Assembly (NCBI RefSeq): GCF_016651255.1
Contig: NZ_JAEKEG010000029.1
Coordinates: forward strand, 41,295-105,294
Direction of reading: 5' to 3'
DNA: 64,000 nt
Origin: Pseudomonas sp. TH10
Lineage (GTDB): Bacteria; Pseudomonadota; Gammaproteobacteria; Pseudomonadales; Pseudomonadaceae
Shown here: piece by piece, positions 1 through 9,378 of the stretch
How the letters are laid out: each line of letters starts with the position of its first letter
How positions within the stretch are numbered: the first letter of the stretch is position 1
The notes under the pieces: generated by a model
Told to the model about the DNA's origin: nothing
What the model saw: the letters and a program-made list of their open reading frames with translations, nothing else
The model's database searches: none
Program-made: the position numbers and the translations under genes

Positions 1-246
1 TCAGTAGAGAAGGTAGCTTCAAAAACACTGTCCATGAATTCCGATTTCCTTGGGTAGATTTTGAAAATGCGAGCCTTCAGCGGCGAGGGTAATCATCCCC
101 AGCTTAATTCTATCGTGATGATCAGATCTTCCACATGCTGGCATCCGTGGATTTGGAGGAGCAATGTGAATCCAGGAAGAGGATTACCTCGCGGAAATTT
201 TTCAGCGCCCCGGTTAAGCGATCTTCGGCTCCAGGGGGGCAGTGAA
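1..246. other. Left-edge stretch, possible broken 3' gene end
   Basis: No complete gene is visible. A short plus-strand open frame ending in TGA at 243-245 has a protein-like tail rich in Arg, Lys and Ser, but it is preceded by an in-frame TAA near 105 and has no start. It may be the frameshifted 3' end of a gene that begins outside the window, or chance. The convergent nuclease gene ends at 247, so this would be the tail of an oppositely oriented neighbour. Confidence 0.2.
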
Positions 247-1623
247 TCACGGTGCCGGCAGCAGTGAGTACCGCTCAAACAGCGAGCGATAGAATGCAAT
301 CAGCACCTCCTCCGCATTGGGCTGCCCGAGCTCATAAGCGCCAAAACGATAGACCTCATACCCCACTAGCCTCAATGCCCTGTCAGCTGCCATCATCTCT
401 GCGTAGAGGCGTGGATTTGGGCGTCCGTTTGCGTCGGAATAGTGGTGTTTGCCATCAATCTCGATGACAACCCGCACCCCGCCCGGAAGAAGCAGAAGGA
501 AGTCCATGCGCGACCTCAACAGTGCCTCCTTACCGCGCCGTGAGACCGTTTGGGGATCCCAGTGAAACCAGACCTCGGGCAGCAAGACTGGAAGATCAGG
601 AATCGCTGTCGTGAAGGCTTTGAAGAAGCTGCTAAAGGCCAGCGCTTGAGGGGGCGATGATTTCGGCAAGCTCGCTTCCAGACGTCGATACAGGTTTTTT
701 TTGGCTTGGTTTTCCTCGACGCCAAAAGCTTGGGAGTACCAAGCCTGCAAGTCCCGCCACAGGAGACCAGAACTCCCGATCGGACGGTCATAGATCAGGA
801 CATCCCTTGGGTCAGACATCACCTCGATATCGTTGTCCAGGGCGTTGCCCAGTCGCAGATCTGGCTTCGTGGTAGAAGCAAAGATGAGGTTCTTGGGGGA
901 TGACTGTTTGCCTGCTCCTACGTAGGCCAAGGAGGCAGTCAGGAACGCATCCTCTCCCACCCCTACGACAACGTGGACTCCACATGCTTTGAGGATGTCG
1001 TTAACGATTTCGATGAATTTTCGTTGAGCTGGTTCGTTGGGCAATACCCGCGACGAAGCCAGGGCTTCGACGAATCGCTTAAATCGGGGATGCGAGGACT
1101 GAAACGCCCCGAGTTTGTCGAACAGCGTCACCGCATCCCAGTCGGGGTTTTCGATGTAGTGACGGACAATTTCTTGGCGAAGTGTCGGGGTCGGTCGGAT
1201 CAAGTTCACGAACGACATCGTGTCGATTCGCCAGAACTCGTTGAGCACCTGTTCGAACGCATCCCTTTCCATGTACAGGTCTATGGCGTTGAGCTTTTCC
1301 GCCAGCTCTCGACGGTAGCGACCTGGAATGACAGGTGCTGTCCCATCGTCCCACACAAGCTCTTGAAGCTGGTCGCGCTCATGAACCTCGAAGCCAATTA
1401 GCTCTAAAGCCCTCTGAGCGGCAGCCACTATTTGGACATCCCCCGCAGCTTCTACTGCTTTCTGGAGATGCCGCCTTTTGGAGTCGTACTCAGTGCAGTC
1501 ATCAAGACCCAGCTTGAAGAGCAATTCAGGGATCCGTGCATCCGTGTAGTGGTCTTTTTGATTACCAAGAATCTCGCTGAAGGCGTCTCTCAGCTTGGTG
1601 AGGTTTTGCTGGGTACGAGGCAT
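247..1623 (-). CDS. AbiJ-like protein with C-terminal PD-(D/E)xK nuclease domain
   Basis: This 458-residue protein begins at an ATG. Its N-terminal third is helical and resembles the AbiJ N-terminal (NTD3-type) modules of abortive-infection proteins. The C-terminal ~95 residues look like a compact restriction-endonuclease fold of the DUF559/Vsr kind: Asp374 in RMDF, then after a hydrophobic strand the EIDGKHH motif (Glu388, Asp390, Lys392). AbiJ-type proteins are thought to sense infection and damage nucleic acid. The middle is unassigned. It is the last gene of a minus-strand run that starts with the 555-residue gene ending at 1834. The frame is intact. The nuclease call is firmer than the AbiJ label. 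Confidence 0.7.
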   Translation of the reverse strand: MPRTQQNLTKLRDAFSEILGNQKDHYTDARIPELLFKLGLDDCTEYDSKRRHLQKAVEAAGDVQIVAAAQRALELIGFEVHERDQLQELVWDDGTAPVIPGRYRRELAEKLNAIDLYMERDAFEQVLNEFWRIDTMSFVNLIRPTPTLRQEIVRHYIENPDWDAVTLFDKLGAFQSSHPRFKRFVEALASSRVLPNEPAQRKFIEIVNDILKACGVHVVVGVGEDAFLTASLAYVGAGKQSSPKNLIFASTTKPDLRLGNALDNDIEVMSDPRDVLIYDRPIGSSGLLWRDLQAWYSQAFGVEENQAKKNLYRRLEASLPKSSPPQALAFSSFFKAFTTAIPDLPVLLPEVWFHWDPQTVSRRGKEALLRSRMDFLLLLPGGVRVVIEIDGKHHYSDANGRPNPRLYAEMMAADRALRLVGYEVYRFGAYELGQPNAEEVLIAFYRSLFERYSLLPAP

Positions 1624-1626
1624 GCT

Positions 1627-1812
1627 CTAGGGTTCGGGCTGATGTCGTTCTGGCGATGCTAACACTTGCAGCTGAATCATTGAGTAAGCCAGCATGTCAT
1701 TAGCTTCGGTCTTATAGCCGGATCGAGACGGGGAGACCAAACATCCATCCTGATACTGCACGACGCGTGGCTGCGTGCCAATGGGAGTTGGATGCAGCGC
1801 TATAGCATTCAT
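1627..1812 (-). CDS. Possible small ORF in the AbiJ-like operon
   Basis: A 61-codon ATG frame fits between the two larger minus-strand genes, leaving 21 bp on the upstream side and 3 bp on the downstream side, which is typical operon spacing. I see no strong ribosome binding site and do not recognise the product. It has no membrane segment or metal-binding pattern. It could be a real small component of a three-gene module or a chance frame in a spacer. Only the packing supports it. Confidence 0.3.
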   Translation of the reverse strand: MNAIALHPTPIGTQPRVVQYQDGCLVSPSRSGYKTEANDMLAYSMIQLQVLASPERHQPEP

Positions 1813-1833
1813 GCCTGATGGAGCTCATCTAGG

Positions 1834-3501
1834 TCACCCTAGTTCTATATTCGGCCCATACGTCAGAATATCCACCAGACGCAGCGCCTTTCGTGCATCC
1901 GTTTTTAGGTTGGCGAACTCTGGTTCTTGCAGGGCGGTGATGAGCATTGACCGATCACCGGAATCAGTTGCGGCTATGAGCAACTGGCGAGTCCAGTACT
2001 TTTTTGAATCTGGGTTATTTGACGCATACACCGCAGGAAATGCCTGACCGGCAGTGATTTCGCGGGCGTATAACGCCGCTAGTGGCGGGATTGCCTCCAA
2101 AGAGGCTTCACGAACAGTGCCTTCGTTGCGATCCATCGAGTCGGGTATTTTTTCTCGTGCGGCTTCAGCTGCAGCAGTTTGTGCGACAGTGAAGGTCGCA
2201 ATCTCAGTAGCGGGCGCAAGTGTGCGCTCCTGTCTTTTGGATTCAAGGGCCCTTATGGCTGCGGTGCAGCGCTCTTTGAACTGATCCTGACGCGACACCG
2301 CCACAGCCCTGCGGAGCTGGCCGATTAGCTGGCCGATGTCGTCGACCATCGATACAAGAAACCAGTATGGACGCTCTGTGCCCTGCTGGCTCAGAGCGGT
2401 GGCAACGAAAGGCCAGACCTCCTGTCCTGTGAGTGTTTGCCTCTGCAGGGTCTCGCGTAGCTGCTCAGGGCCCTGAAGACACAGATCAAGCAGGAAGGAC
2501 TCTGGGGGCAGATCCAAGTTTCCTTGATCTAGTCGGCCATTAGCATTTCCCACATCTGCGCCAAATTGCTCACGCGCATGTCCAAAGGCCTGTCGCATAT
2601 CCTGCAAGGCGATAGGCAACGCGTTTGGGTCGTTTGGTCGGACGACTACTGGCAGCGCTTGGCCCTCTGCATTAATGCGGCGGAACCTCATAGGTGCTGC
2701 GTGCTGAAGGGTTTCTAAAAGCAAGGTGATGTCGGCTGGGCGGGGTGAGACCACGGATCGGTCAAAAGCTTCAAGCCACTCCGGTGCTTCCTGGGGTACT
2801 TCAGGTAGGATCAGGAACAAAGACCGTAAGGCATTTACCCGCTCGGTCATGGCATCGTTACTTTGGAATTTCTGTATGAGGTCATCGATCAGCACATTCT
2901 GGTCGATGACTTCATCCGGCGGTATTGGCAATCGATCCATGTAAGGTCGGATGCGAGTTGACTTGGTTAGAAGCTCAAGGAAGCCGTGAACCTTAAACGC
3001 TTGCTTCAGCGTCACTGTACGAGAAACGCCAAGGCCAGCATGGAGCCCGGTCGCCCTGTAGGTGAAGAGTACCGAAAATCCTTCTGATGCCTGGAGAATC
3101 GTCTCGCGATGTTGAGCCGGGTTGCCTACGCCTGCGGTCAAAAATGAGCTGGCTGGGATGGGCGCGCGGAGTAAATCCCTAATGTCCGACAAGATCTGTC
3201 GAGCACTTTTGTACTGGGTTGGAGAAGTGGCCAGCGCTTCATCGCCCCGAACCTGCACAATGATTGCAGCCAAAGCCTGCTCAGCGGCGGCTCCGATTAG
3301 TCCAATCGCGGGTGAGTATCGAGCTACCTCAACTCTCAGGCTTCCTCGGTTTGGTGTGCCGAGACAATGCAGCGCCAAGGCTAAGGATTCTTGGCTGGCT
3401 TCCAGGAGGCGTATTGCGCTGTTGCTGAGGTATCTGGGCATCGCGAATCCTTGCACTGCTGGTAGTAGCTCGACGCTGGATGGGTGCAGCGCGTGGGGCA
3501 T
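1834..3501 (-). CDS. Hypothetical 555-residue protein
   Basis: This is a long intact frame of unknown family. The first Met is at 3501; a second in-frame Met at 3441 (residue 21, MPRYLSN) is equally plausible as the true start. The protein is soluble and mostly helical, Leu/Ala-rich, with an Ala/Glu-rich stretch near residues 430-470 that may be a coiled segment. No nucleotide-binding or catalytic motif stands out. It is first in a minus-strand run with the AbiJ-like nuclease gene, so it may be a sensor or partner protein of that module. That role is inferred from position only. Confidence 0.6.
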   Translation of the reverse strand: MPHALHPSSVELLPAVQGFAMPRYLSNSAIRLLEASQESLALALHCLGTPNRGSLRVEVARYSPAIGLIGAAAEQALAAIIVQVRGDEALATSPTQYKSARQILSDIRDLLRAPIPASSFLTAGVGNPAQHRETILQASEGFSVLFTYRATGLHAGLGVSRTVTLKQAFKVHGFLELLTKSTRIRPYMDRLPIPPDEVIDQNVLIDDLIQKFQSNDAMTERVNALRSLFLILPEVPQEAPEWLEAFDRSVVSPRPADITLLLETLQHAAPMRFRRINAEGQALPVVVRPNDPNALPIALQDMRQAFGHAREQFGADVGNANGRLDQGNLDLPPESFLLDLCLQGPEQLRETLQRQTLTGQEVWPFVATALSQQGTERPYWFLVSMVDDIGQLIGQLRRAVAVSRQDQFKERCTAAIRALESKRQERTLAPATEIATFTVAQTAAAEAAREKIPDSMDRNEGTVREASLEAIPPLAALYAREITAGQAFPAVYASNNPDSKKYWTRQLLIAATDSGDRSMLITALQEPEFANLKTDARKALRLVDILTYGPNIELG

Positions 3502-3835
3502 CGCGCTGCCAGGCGGTTACAGCGGTGAGTCGATACTCATGTCGAAATTGGTCGAGGCTAGCAGTCTACTGGCGCGAAGCGCTGTTGCAACTGGGGACGA
3601 GAGAACTCCCGTCAGCAGAGTCGCCTGAGGTCGAGTAAGGCTTGAAGCCGAGCAAGGTCTGACTGAGCAAAGCCAGAGGTTGAGCAGGAGGGGAGGGGGC
3701 ATTGCCATGGTGGTGCCTGTTTACGGGGCGTTGGCCAAATAAATTAGTCCTCGGGACAAATATTACTTAAAATCCGTTACTGAGCTGCCCTCTAATCCTC
3801 CTCATTGAAAATATTTTATTCAGAAGGCATATGAG
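3502..3835. other. Divergent intergenic region
   Basis: This 334-bp gap separates the minus-strand 555-residue gene from the plus-strand nuclease-like gene at 3836. The last ~60 bases are markedly AT-rich and probably hold the promoter of the 3836 gene; AGAAGG about ten bases before its ATG is a reasonable ribosome binding site. A short minus-strand frame here looks non-coding. Confidence 0.4.
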
Positions 3836-4999
3836 ATGGATCTTTTTAAAACAAAGCTGCCACAAAATAGACTGCATGAATCTTTCAAGAAAATCTCCAG
3901 TGACCCTTGTTACGCTCCAGTGAAGGACGTGATCCAGTCATGGGGAAAAGGGCTGCTGGAGAGATCGGGAGAGCAAACAAAATTCATCAATGAGTTTCAA
4001 ACTACCTTCAACTCTGCATTTTGGGAGTTGTATCTCAATAGGATGATCATTGATCTTGGCTTTTCTGTCGACTACTCAAAGGGGAGCCCCGACTTTTGCG
4101 TCAGCACGCCAAGCGGATGTCAGTTCAGTATTGAGGCGGTCGTATCAGATCGCCCAAGCGCTACTGCTCCCAAAGCAAACTCGTTGAACGAGAAAGAGTT
4201 TAGGGATCACTGCACCTTTAAGCTCATGGGGAAATTAAAAGACAAAAAAGATCTTTTTGCTGGGGCCAATGGGAAAAAATTCCCCTACTCGTGCCTAGAA
4301 CACGTGCGCGACAGGCCGTTCGTCATTGCAATTGCTCCATTCGATAGTGATCTATCGCTTACGCAAAATAACGAAATAATAAACCGTGTTCTTTTTGGTA
4401 TCGAACCTCCAGACGCATATGCCCTTCAAACAGGAAAGCAACGAAAGGTCTCAAGTATTAACAAGCCGTCGGGCGCGCCAATTGAGTTGGGTATATTTAC
4501 AAATGACTCCTACAAGGAAATTAGCGCAGTAATTTTTTCTACCACTGGTACTTTCGGCAAGGCGGTAGTGGAGAGCGGTATCGAGAGAATTGTTAGGGCT
4601 ACAAATTTCAGACAATTCAATAAGGATGAATTCATCGCCCTTCAAGGGTTGAACGGCATGGGGGTAACAGGCTATAAGCTAGGGTCGTTGAATTATCTTA
4701 TCTCTACTCGAAGTGATTTTGGCAGTAGTGTGGCTGGTTCTGATATGCATATTTACCATTCATCCTACCATCGAGAGACTCATTTTGATGGCCTGCATAT
4801 ATATTACAATCCATATGCCACCACTCCCTTTGAGGCCAACATCATAGATGTTAAGGGTGTTACTCATAATTTTTATGATGTCGAGTCTGATTGTCCTATT
4901 CAGGATCATCCTGATGGTGCAATGGTATCAAGGCAGGTGTACGAGCCAACAGTCAGCAATTTAAAGTTTCTTCTAGATGCGTACTCAATAAGGTATTAA
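3836..4999 (+). CDS. PD-(D/E)xK-like protein, paralogue A
   Basis: This 387-residue protein is a diverged paralogue of the one at 10671-11705. Both share an N-terminal QTTF..(A/S).WELYL block (Glu64 here), a PDF motif (Asp86), and a short strand ending in EA (Glu100). Later they share a KPFVI/RPFVI.IA.FD block, an (E)(L/V)G(I/L)F..DSY.E.SA block, and DGL....NP.A near the C-terminus. Glu, then PD, then Glu on a strand is the layout of PD-(D/E)xK nucleases, although the usual Lys is not obvious. The gene is visibly more AT-rich than its neighbours, which suggests separate acquisition. Function is inferred, and the family is not characterised as far as I know. Confidence 0.6.
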   Translation: MDLFKTKLPQNRLHESFKKISSDPCYAPVKDVIQSWGKGLLERSGEQTKFINEFQTTFNSAFWELYLNRMIIDLGFSVDYSKGSPDFCVSTPSGCQFSIEAVVSDRPSATAPKANSLNEKEFRDHCTFKLMGKLKDKKDLFAGANGKKFPYSCLEHVRDRPFVIAIAPFDSDLSLTQNNEIINRVLFGIEPPDAYALQTGKQRKVSSINKPSGAPIELGIFTNDSYKEISAVIFSTTGTFGKAVVESGIERIVRATNFRQFNKDEFIALQGLNGMGVTGYKLGSLNYLISTRSDFGSSVAGSDMHIYHSSYHRETHFDGLHIYYNPYATTPFEANIIDVKGVTHNFYDVESDCPIQDHPDGAMVSRQVYEPTVSNLKFLLDAYSIRY

Positions 5000-5336
5000 G
5001 TTACGCCGCGTAAGGTCTACACAAAACCCCACTCGGCGAATTTATCGAGACCAAGGGAGGGAATCACAAAGGCCTGAAGGCTTGGAAAGAGCAGTACGGC
5101 GCGGATACTATTGAGTCGTGTCTCAATTGATCCATCAGCTTTACGGCGGGGCCTCAGCCTATCGAGACCGGGCAGCTCATGCCGCCAGTCACAACTGATG
5201 CTTCTGGCTGGCTCGGGCATCTGTTGCTCAGCAGGCTCAGCGGACTGTTGAATCGGCTCACTGAATTTTCCCTATTGGTTTGATCCCCTGTATTCGGCAT
5301 GCCCTGGCTGGCAAGCCGAACACTTAGCGGGTCATC
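5000..5336. other. Spacer with a doubtful 67-codon minus-strand ORF (5017-5220)
   Basis: The gap lies between convergent genes. A minus-strand frame from an ATG at 5220 to 5017 has a protein-like composition (basic centre, hydrophobic C-terminus), and the frame continues upstream into a Glu/Gln-rich linker before hitting a stop. It lacks a good ribosome binding site. It may be the eroded 3' end of a lost gene. No terminator hairpin is clear. Confidence 0.25.
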
Positions 5337-7538
5337 TTAGCGACTTGCTTGCGTAGCCAGCACAAGCATCCCGAGCAATTCGGACTCCTGGCCAGCGTGT
5401 TGCCTCAACGCACCGTCCAGTAGCGTCTCCATATCCGTCTTCGCAAGCCGAAGCGAGCCCAAAGCGATTGCGGCGGCGAACTCCAGGGCTGCATCGCCGA
5501 AGTCCTTGTCCGAACGTGCAAACACCTTTACCAAAAGCTCTTTCATCACCTTGCTGAGCTCAGGGCTGGATGAGTAGTCCAACTCCGCTGGATGGCATGC
5601 CCTCAACATGCACGCTTGCAGGATGGCTTCGTTGAACCTGAGGAAGCACTCTGGGGCCAATACGACCGACTCGTAGCCATTGGGGCAGAGGCGCCTTTCG
5701 TGATCTTTGTGTTCCCGGGCGTTTTGTAGCACGGCTGATATGGTGAGGTGCACCATGCTGGGCTCAACGTCGGCGTAGCGCTTGGCGATATCGGTTTTGT
5801 TCCCAAAAAAGAGAAAACCTTCCGAAAGGCGCAGCGTGTTGCCTCGTGGCGAAAGCAAAAAACCTCGAAACGCGTTTAAGGCTGCTTTACCAGCTAGATC
5901 GAGGGACGGCAGGATGTTGGAGGTATCGGGCAGGTGCCCAAGGCCTAATTCACTGATGCTTTGATCCGAATTAGTCTTGTGAGTCGCGATCAAGCGATGC
6001 CAAGAGTTGTCATTGGAGTCTTCGCCAAGGGGTAGCTGGATCCAGTTGGAGAAGCCATAGTCCCTGGTCGTGGGGTTTCGAACCAGGAACATGCGCAATT
6101 GGTTCCATGACGCGTTCGTCTGGGGGATCCCGATCGGGGAGAGAAAATGCCTCGGGATGTACGCTTTGATGTACGAGCGCAGATCGCGACTGATCTCGCG
6201 AAGTACGCCGCCATCTCTGGCGACGGTGGAAACGATCACTACGCCAGTGGCGTCTTTGCAGTTGTCCTTCTCCAGTTCTTGGTACGGAAGCACCGTAATC
6301 GACGAACCAGCAGCCAGGCGAGTGCGCAGGCGAGCCACGACGATCCCCGCGAGAGCCTTGGAAGCCTCGTCATCGGCGTGGATAACGTGACTGACGGTCA
6401 GGGGGAATGACCAGTCAATTTCTGCGTCGAGCCATTTCTGAAACTCTGCGTCCTCCAGCACCGTGATGACATCAAGCTGCAGTAGCTTGCTCTTTGTTCC
6501 GACTTGGGTATTGAAGGGGTGTATCGAGAAACCAAAGTATTGATGGAAATCGGCCAGGGCTTTCGGAGTATGTGGCTGACCGAGAACGACTGGTCGAGGA
6601 GGCTTGGCTTTGGACGAGAAATTCTCGCCGATGATCTCGATCAAGGTGCCGTCGCTGACTTTCAAGTCCGGGAAGGCGACCCCCATGTTATCAAGCGCGA
6701 CCATTACGTCGCCGGCTCGTCCTTGGGACGTCACATCGACGATGGTGGCGATTCGCCGGGGATCCCACACGCTGCTTGCCATCTTTTCTGCCATGCTTCC
6801 GGAGGTCGAGGCGGAGACAATGCAGAAATAGGGATCCGATGGAGGATTGATCTTCTCCAACTCATCATAGGAGTGGAAGCTGACGATCTCTGCCTCGGAG
6901 CGGCACAGGGCCAGGGCGCACTTGACGTAGGCATAGATACCCATCGTATCGATGAAGACCTTAGTGCTGCCTTGCAGGGCGCGCGCGTGGCATAGCGTGA
7001 TCAGGTACGCGACGACGTACAACTCTGCCTCACCTGAGGCTATTTCCCTTGCTTGGATGAAGACCTTGTTCCGCCGTTGGGAAGGGTGCTTGAACACATG
7101 CCCAGAGGGAGCCTGGTGGATGGCATTGTTCTTCTCTATGAGGCTATTTACGCCATGGGTCATGAGAAGCTTCAGATCCACGTTGTAAGGGCCCGGATGC
7201 GCTCCAAGGGCGTGGTGGTTGAAGTTTGTGCCATCCCACTCAACGAAGGTGTATTGCTTCACGAAGTCAAAGCCCGCCTTCATGCCGCGCTTTATCATGG
7301 TTTGCAGGTGCGTATTGGCCGGATCCCAGGCTGCCTTGAACGTGTTGTATTGCTCGGTAGAGCCCACGATGTACACGCAATCTGGAAGATTGGCATCACT
7401 CTTGAGGGCAGTCTCTACATCCGCATAGACATTCCCTTCGGTCAGTCGGCAGCTTTTGTAGCAAAGCAACAGGGCTTCAATGGTGCCGTGCAAGGGGCAG
7501 TGCTTCAGATGCCGCCAGGAGTAGAAACGTTCCATCAC
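5337..7538 (-). CDS. Large protein with phosphoribosyltransferase-like motifs
   Basis: This 733-residue intact protein overlaps the upstream GHKL gene by 4 bp (ATGA), so the two are translationally coupled. Three stretches resemble phosphoribosyltransferase loops: CIVSASTSGSMAEKM (~239-253, like a pyrophosphate-loop Ser/Thr-Gly turn), ATIVDVTSQGRAGD (~264-277), and VVIVSTVARDGG (~433-444, like the PRPP-binding strand-loop but without the paired acidic residues). The C-terminal 250 residues are helical and unassigned. PRTase-like domains are known in nucleotide-targeting conflict systems, and the MazG and GHKL neighbours fit that setting. The assignment rests on motif resemblance only. Confidence 0.5.
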   Translation of the reverse strand: MMERFYSWRHLKHCPLHGTIEALLLCYKSCRLTEGNVYADVETALKSDANLPDCVYIVGSTEQYNTFKAAWDPANTHLQTMIKRGMKAGFDFVKQYTFVEWDGTNFNHHALGAHPGPYNVDLKLLMTHGVNSLIEKNNAIHQAPSGHVFKHPSQRRNKVFIQAREIASGEAELYVVAYLITLCHARALQGSTKVFIDTMGIYAYVKCALALCRSEAEIVSFHSYDELEKINPPSDPYFCIVSASTSGSMAEKMASSVWDPRRIATIVDVTSQGRAGDVMVALDNMGVAFPDLKVSDGTLIEIIGENFSSKAKPPRPVVLGQPHTPKALADFHQYFGFSIHPFNTQVGTKSKLLQLDVITVLEDAEFQKWLDAEIDWSFPLTVSHVIHADDEASKALAGIVVARLRTRLAAGSSITVLPYQELEKDNCKDATGVVIVSTVARDGGVLREISRDLRSYIKAYIPRHFLSPIGIPQTNASWNQLRMFLVRNPTTRDYGFSNWIQLPLGEDSNDNSWHRLIATHKTNSDQSISELGLGHLPDTSNILPSLDLAGKAALNAFRGFLLSPRGNTLRLSEGFLFFGNKTDIAKRYADVEPSMVHLTISAVLQNAREHKDHERRLCPNGYESVVLAPECFLRFNEAILQACMLRACHPAELDYSSSPELSKVMKELLVKVFARSDKDFGDAALEFAAAIALGSLRLAKTDMETLLDGALRQHAGQESELLGMLVLATQASR

Positions 7539-8680
7539 TGAGCCCTCAGCGGTACGAGAATAGAGATAACCGCACCTTGAACGGGCGAAAGGCTGGTTTC
7601 AGTCCAGTCATTGAAAGCAAAGAGGTCACGGTTATCACCAGGCGTAAAGGCGTTGAACATCGACAGCCGCCCTGTGCGGATCCTCATGAGTCCACCTATC
7701 TGTCTCAGCTCTTGCAAGACCGAAGGCAAGCCTTCACCTGCTGCTGTCTGGGATTTCGACGTCGATTTGTGCTGCAGGCATCGGAGCAGCGCCCGCCGTT
7801 CGTCTTCGAGTGACATCTCCTGCACTGGCTTGCCGGTATAGCGGCTGACTAGCCCTGGCCCTGAGTCAAAATAGCTGACCTCGAATGCCCGGAGGCTTTT
7901 GGCGCCAGTTTCTGTTCTGGCAGCCTCATCATTCCAGTATTTGATTAGCTCGGGGTGGCCGGAGAAGTCGTCTTTGAAGGTCGACTCGTAAAACCGTGTC
8001 CAGCCCATCAGCACCCCCTCGACATGCGAGAGATAGGGCCTGCCAGTATGGTCTGTGACCGCGTGCTCTTGAGTATTTTGGATAAGTTCAGCAGAGAACA
8101 AGGCGAGCGCATCGACCAGGGATTCAGGTACTTTGGCCCTGCTTTGCTGCGTTGTACGAGCAACTAGCGTGCGCATCACTGGGGCCATGTCGTCTTTCTC
8201 TTTAGCCTTGCCTCGCGAAGAGAACAGTGGCTTCAGATACTGGATTTTGGAGCCTCCGACGCACAAGAGGTCGACGCAGCGGCCTTTGACGAGCTCGTCA
8301 AAGTCTTGAGCGTCCATCGCTTGCATTCGTTTGGTCGCGAAGGTCAGGACATCTCGGCGATCAATTTCCTTGCTACCAATCCGTATACCCTTAGACAGCC
8401 GGACACCCGCAATCCCAGGTGAGTAATCACAGACGGCCTCCTGAGCGACCAGTTCTTGAGCGTTCGGATGAATGTCCAGGTAGTCATCTTCGAGCTTTTG
8501 GCGAGCGAGAGTAACGACCATCTGCAGCCGCGATGCGTCATGCATCGGACTGTGTCGAGCACCGAGGGTGTCTATAGGGAAGCGAAAGACTGTTTCGCTG
8601 TCGGAGGACTCGATCTGGGAGATGATCTCCTCAATCTCAACCAGGCTCCGGCACTTCCCCACGTAGTTAACGGTTGACAA
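7535..8680 (-). CDS. GHKL-type ATPase (histidine-kinase/Hsp90-like fold)
   Basis: This 381-residue protein carries the three ATP-binding boxes of the GHKL superfamily: an N box AELIQNTQEHA (~197-207), a G1 box FDSGPG (~271-276) and a G2 box GEGLP (~315-319). There is no H-box His dimerisation domain, no membrane segment and no receiver domain, so it is not an ordinary sensor kinase. The first 190 residues are unassigned. It starts 24 bp after the MazG-like gene ends and overlaps the 733-residue gene. It probably acts as an ATP-driven switch for its partner. The fold is clear; the role is inferred. Confidence 0.75.
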   Translation of the reverse strand: MSTVNYVGKCRSLVEIEEIISQIESSDSETVFRFPIDTLGARHSPMHDASRLQMVVTLARQKLEDDYLDIHPNAQELVAQEAVCDYSPGIAGVRLSKGIRIGSKEIDRRDVLTFATKRMQAMDAQDFDELVKGRCVDLLCVGGSKIQYLKPLFSSRGKAKEKDDMAPVMRTLVARTTQQSRAKVPESLVDALALFSAELIQNTQEHAVTDHTGRPYLSHVEGVLMGWTRFYESTFKDDFSGHPELIKYWNDEAARTETGAKSLRAFEVSYFDSGPGLVSRYTGKPVQEMSLEDERRALLRCLQHKSTSKSQTAAGEGLPSVLQELRQIGGLMRIRTGRLSMFNAFTPGDNRDLFAFNDWTETSLSPVQGAVISILVPLRAQ

Positions 8681-8704
8681 GCTATCACCTCTGAATCGTG
8701 GGGG

Positions 8705-9136
8705 TTACTTTTGGGCTGGTAGGCTCGCCAGGAGCTGCTTGATTTGGGGTTCGGGCTTCCAATAATTGGGGCCCTTGAGGAACTTCCCATTCTCATCGTA
8801 GATGGGTTTGCCATCGGCTCCGAGCTTGCTCTCGTTGCTGTCCATGATCAGATCTAGGACGGCTTCAAGAGGGATGCCGTACTTCATGGCCTCGGAGCGG
8901 CAGTACACGATGACGTCGCCGAGAAGGTCTGCAATTGCGACCTGGACATCGATGGCATCGTCCCCCCGACGAATCTGCTCAGCAATGTCATCGATTTCGG
9001 CAACCTCATCGAGCAGCGTCCGCTTGAATTTCAGAAGACGATCCTCCGCATCTGAGAAGAGGTGCGGGGTCTCATGGATGGGCAGCTTGTACATCTCATT
9101 CATTGTCTGGATGCGGTCGCGAAAACTTTTGCTCAT
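8705..9136 (-). CDS. MazG-superfamily nucleotide pyrophosphohydrolase
   Basis: I start it at ATG 9136, giving 143 residues; a longer frame upstream to 9235 lacks a credible start. It has the EVAEID...D...ADLLGDVIVY pattern, the ExxE/ExxD metal-binding layout of all-alpha NTP pyrophosphatases, and the C-terminal NESKLG.(D)GKP...GPNYW.P signature seen in phosphoribosyl-ATP pyrophosphohydrolase-like enzymes. Such enzymes cleave NTPs or modified nucleotides to monophosphate and PPi. It is not next to his genes. Its operon (nuclease-like, GHKL and PRTase-like proteins) suggests a role in a nucleotide-based conflict system. Confidence 0.75.
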   Translation of the reverse strand: MSKSFRDRIQTMNEMYKLPIHETPHLFSDAEDRLLKFKRTLLDEVAEIDDIAEQIRRGDDAIDVQVAIADLLGDVIVYCRSEAMKYGIPLEAVLDLIMDSNESKLGADGKPIYDENGKFLKGPNYWKPEPQIKQLLASLPAQK

Positions 9137-9378
9137 TGATCCATCTCTGTTGGTGAGGCTTTGGCAGCAGACACTACGCTTCTTTTTCAGAACAAAGCAA
9201 TCCCAAACACCGTGGCCGACCATGATCATTGGCAAGGCTCTACGGACGCCCTCACGACCCTTTTGCTTCGCGGTTTGAGGTTAAGCTGGATGCTTTCATG
9301 GGCGCGGACGCCGTTACCAGCAACGTCCACCCACCTTGAGAAACCTTGGGGGGATCCTTGGTTATGCCATGCCCATTC

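Noticed and set aside
516..1401. Several ORFs of 90-140 codons on both strands within the AbiJ-like gene
   Set aside because: They are shadows of the 458-residue gene, which alone has recognisable domains.
3517..3708. 63-codon minus-strand ORF upstream of the 555-residue gene
   Set aside because: It has no start signal and lies in a divergent promoter region.
6504..7541. Plus-strand ORFs of ~160 codons
   Set aside because: They are antisense to the 733-residue gene and lack any domain signal.
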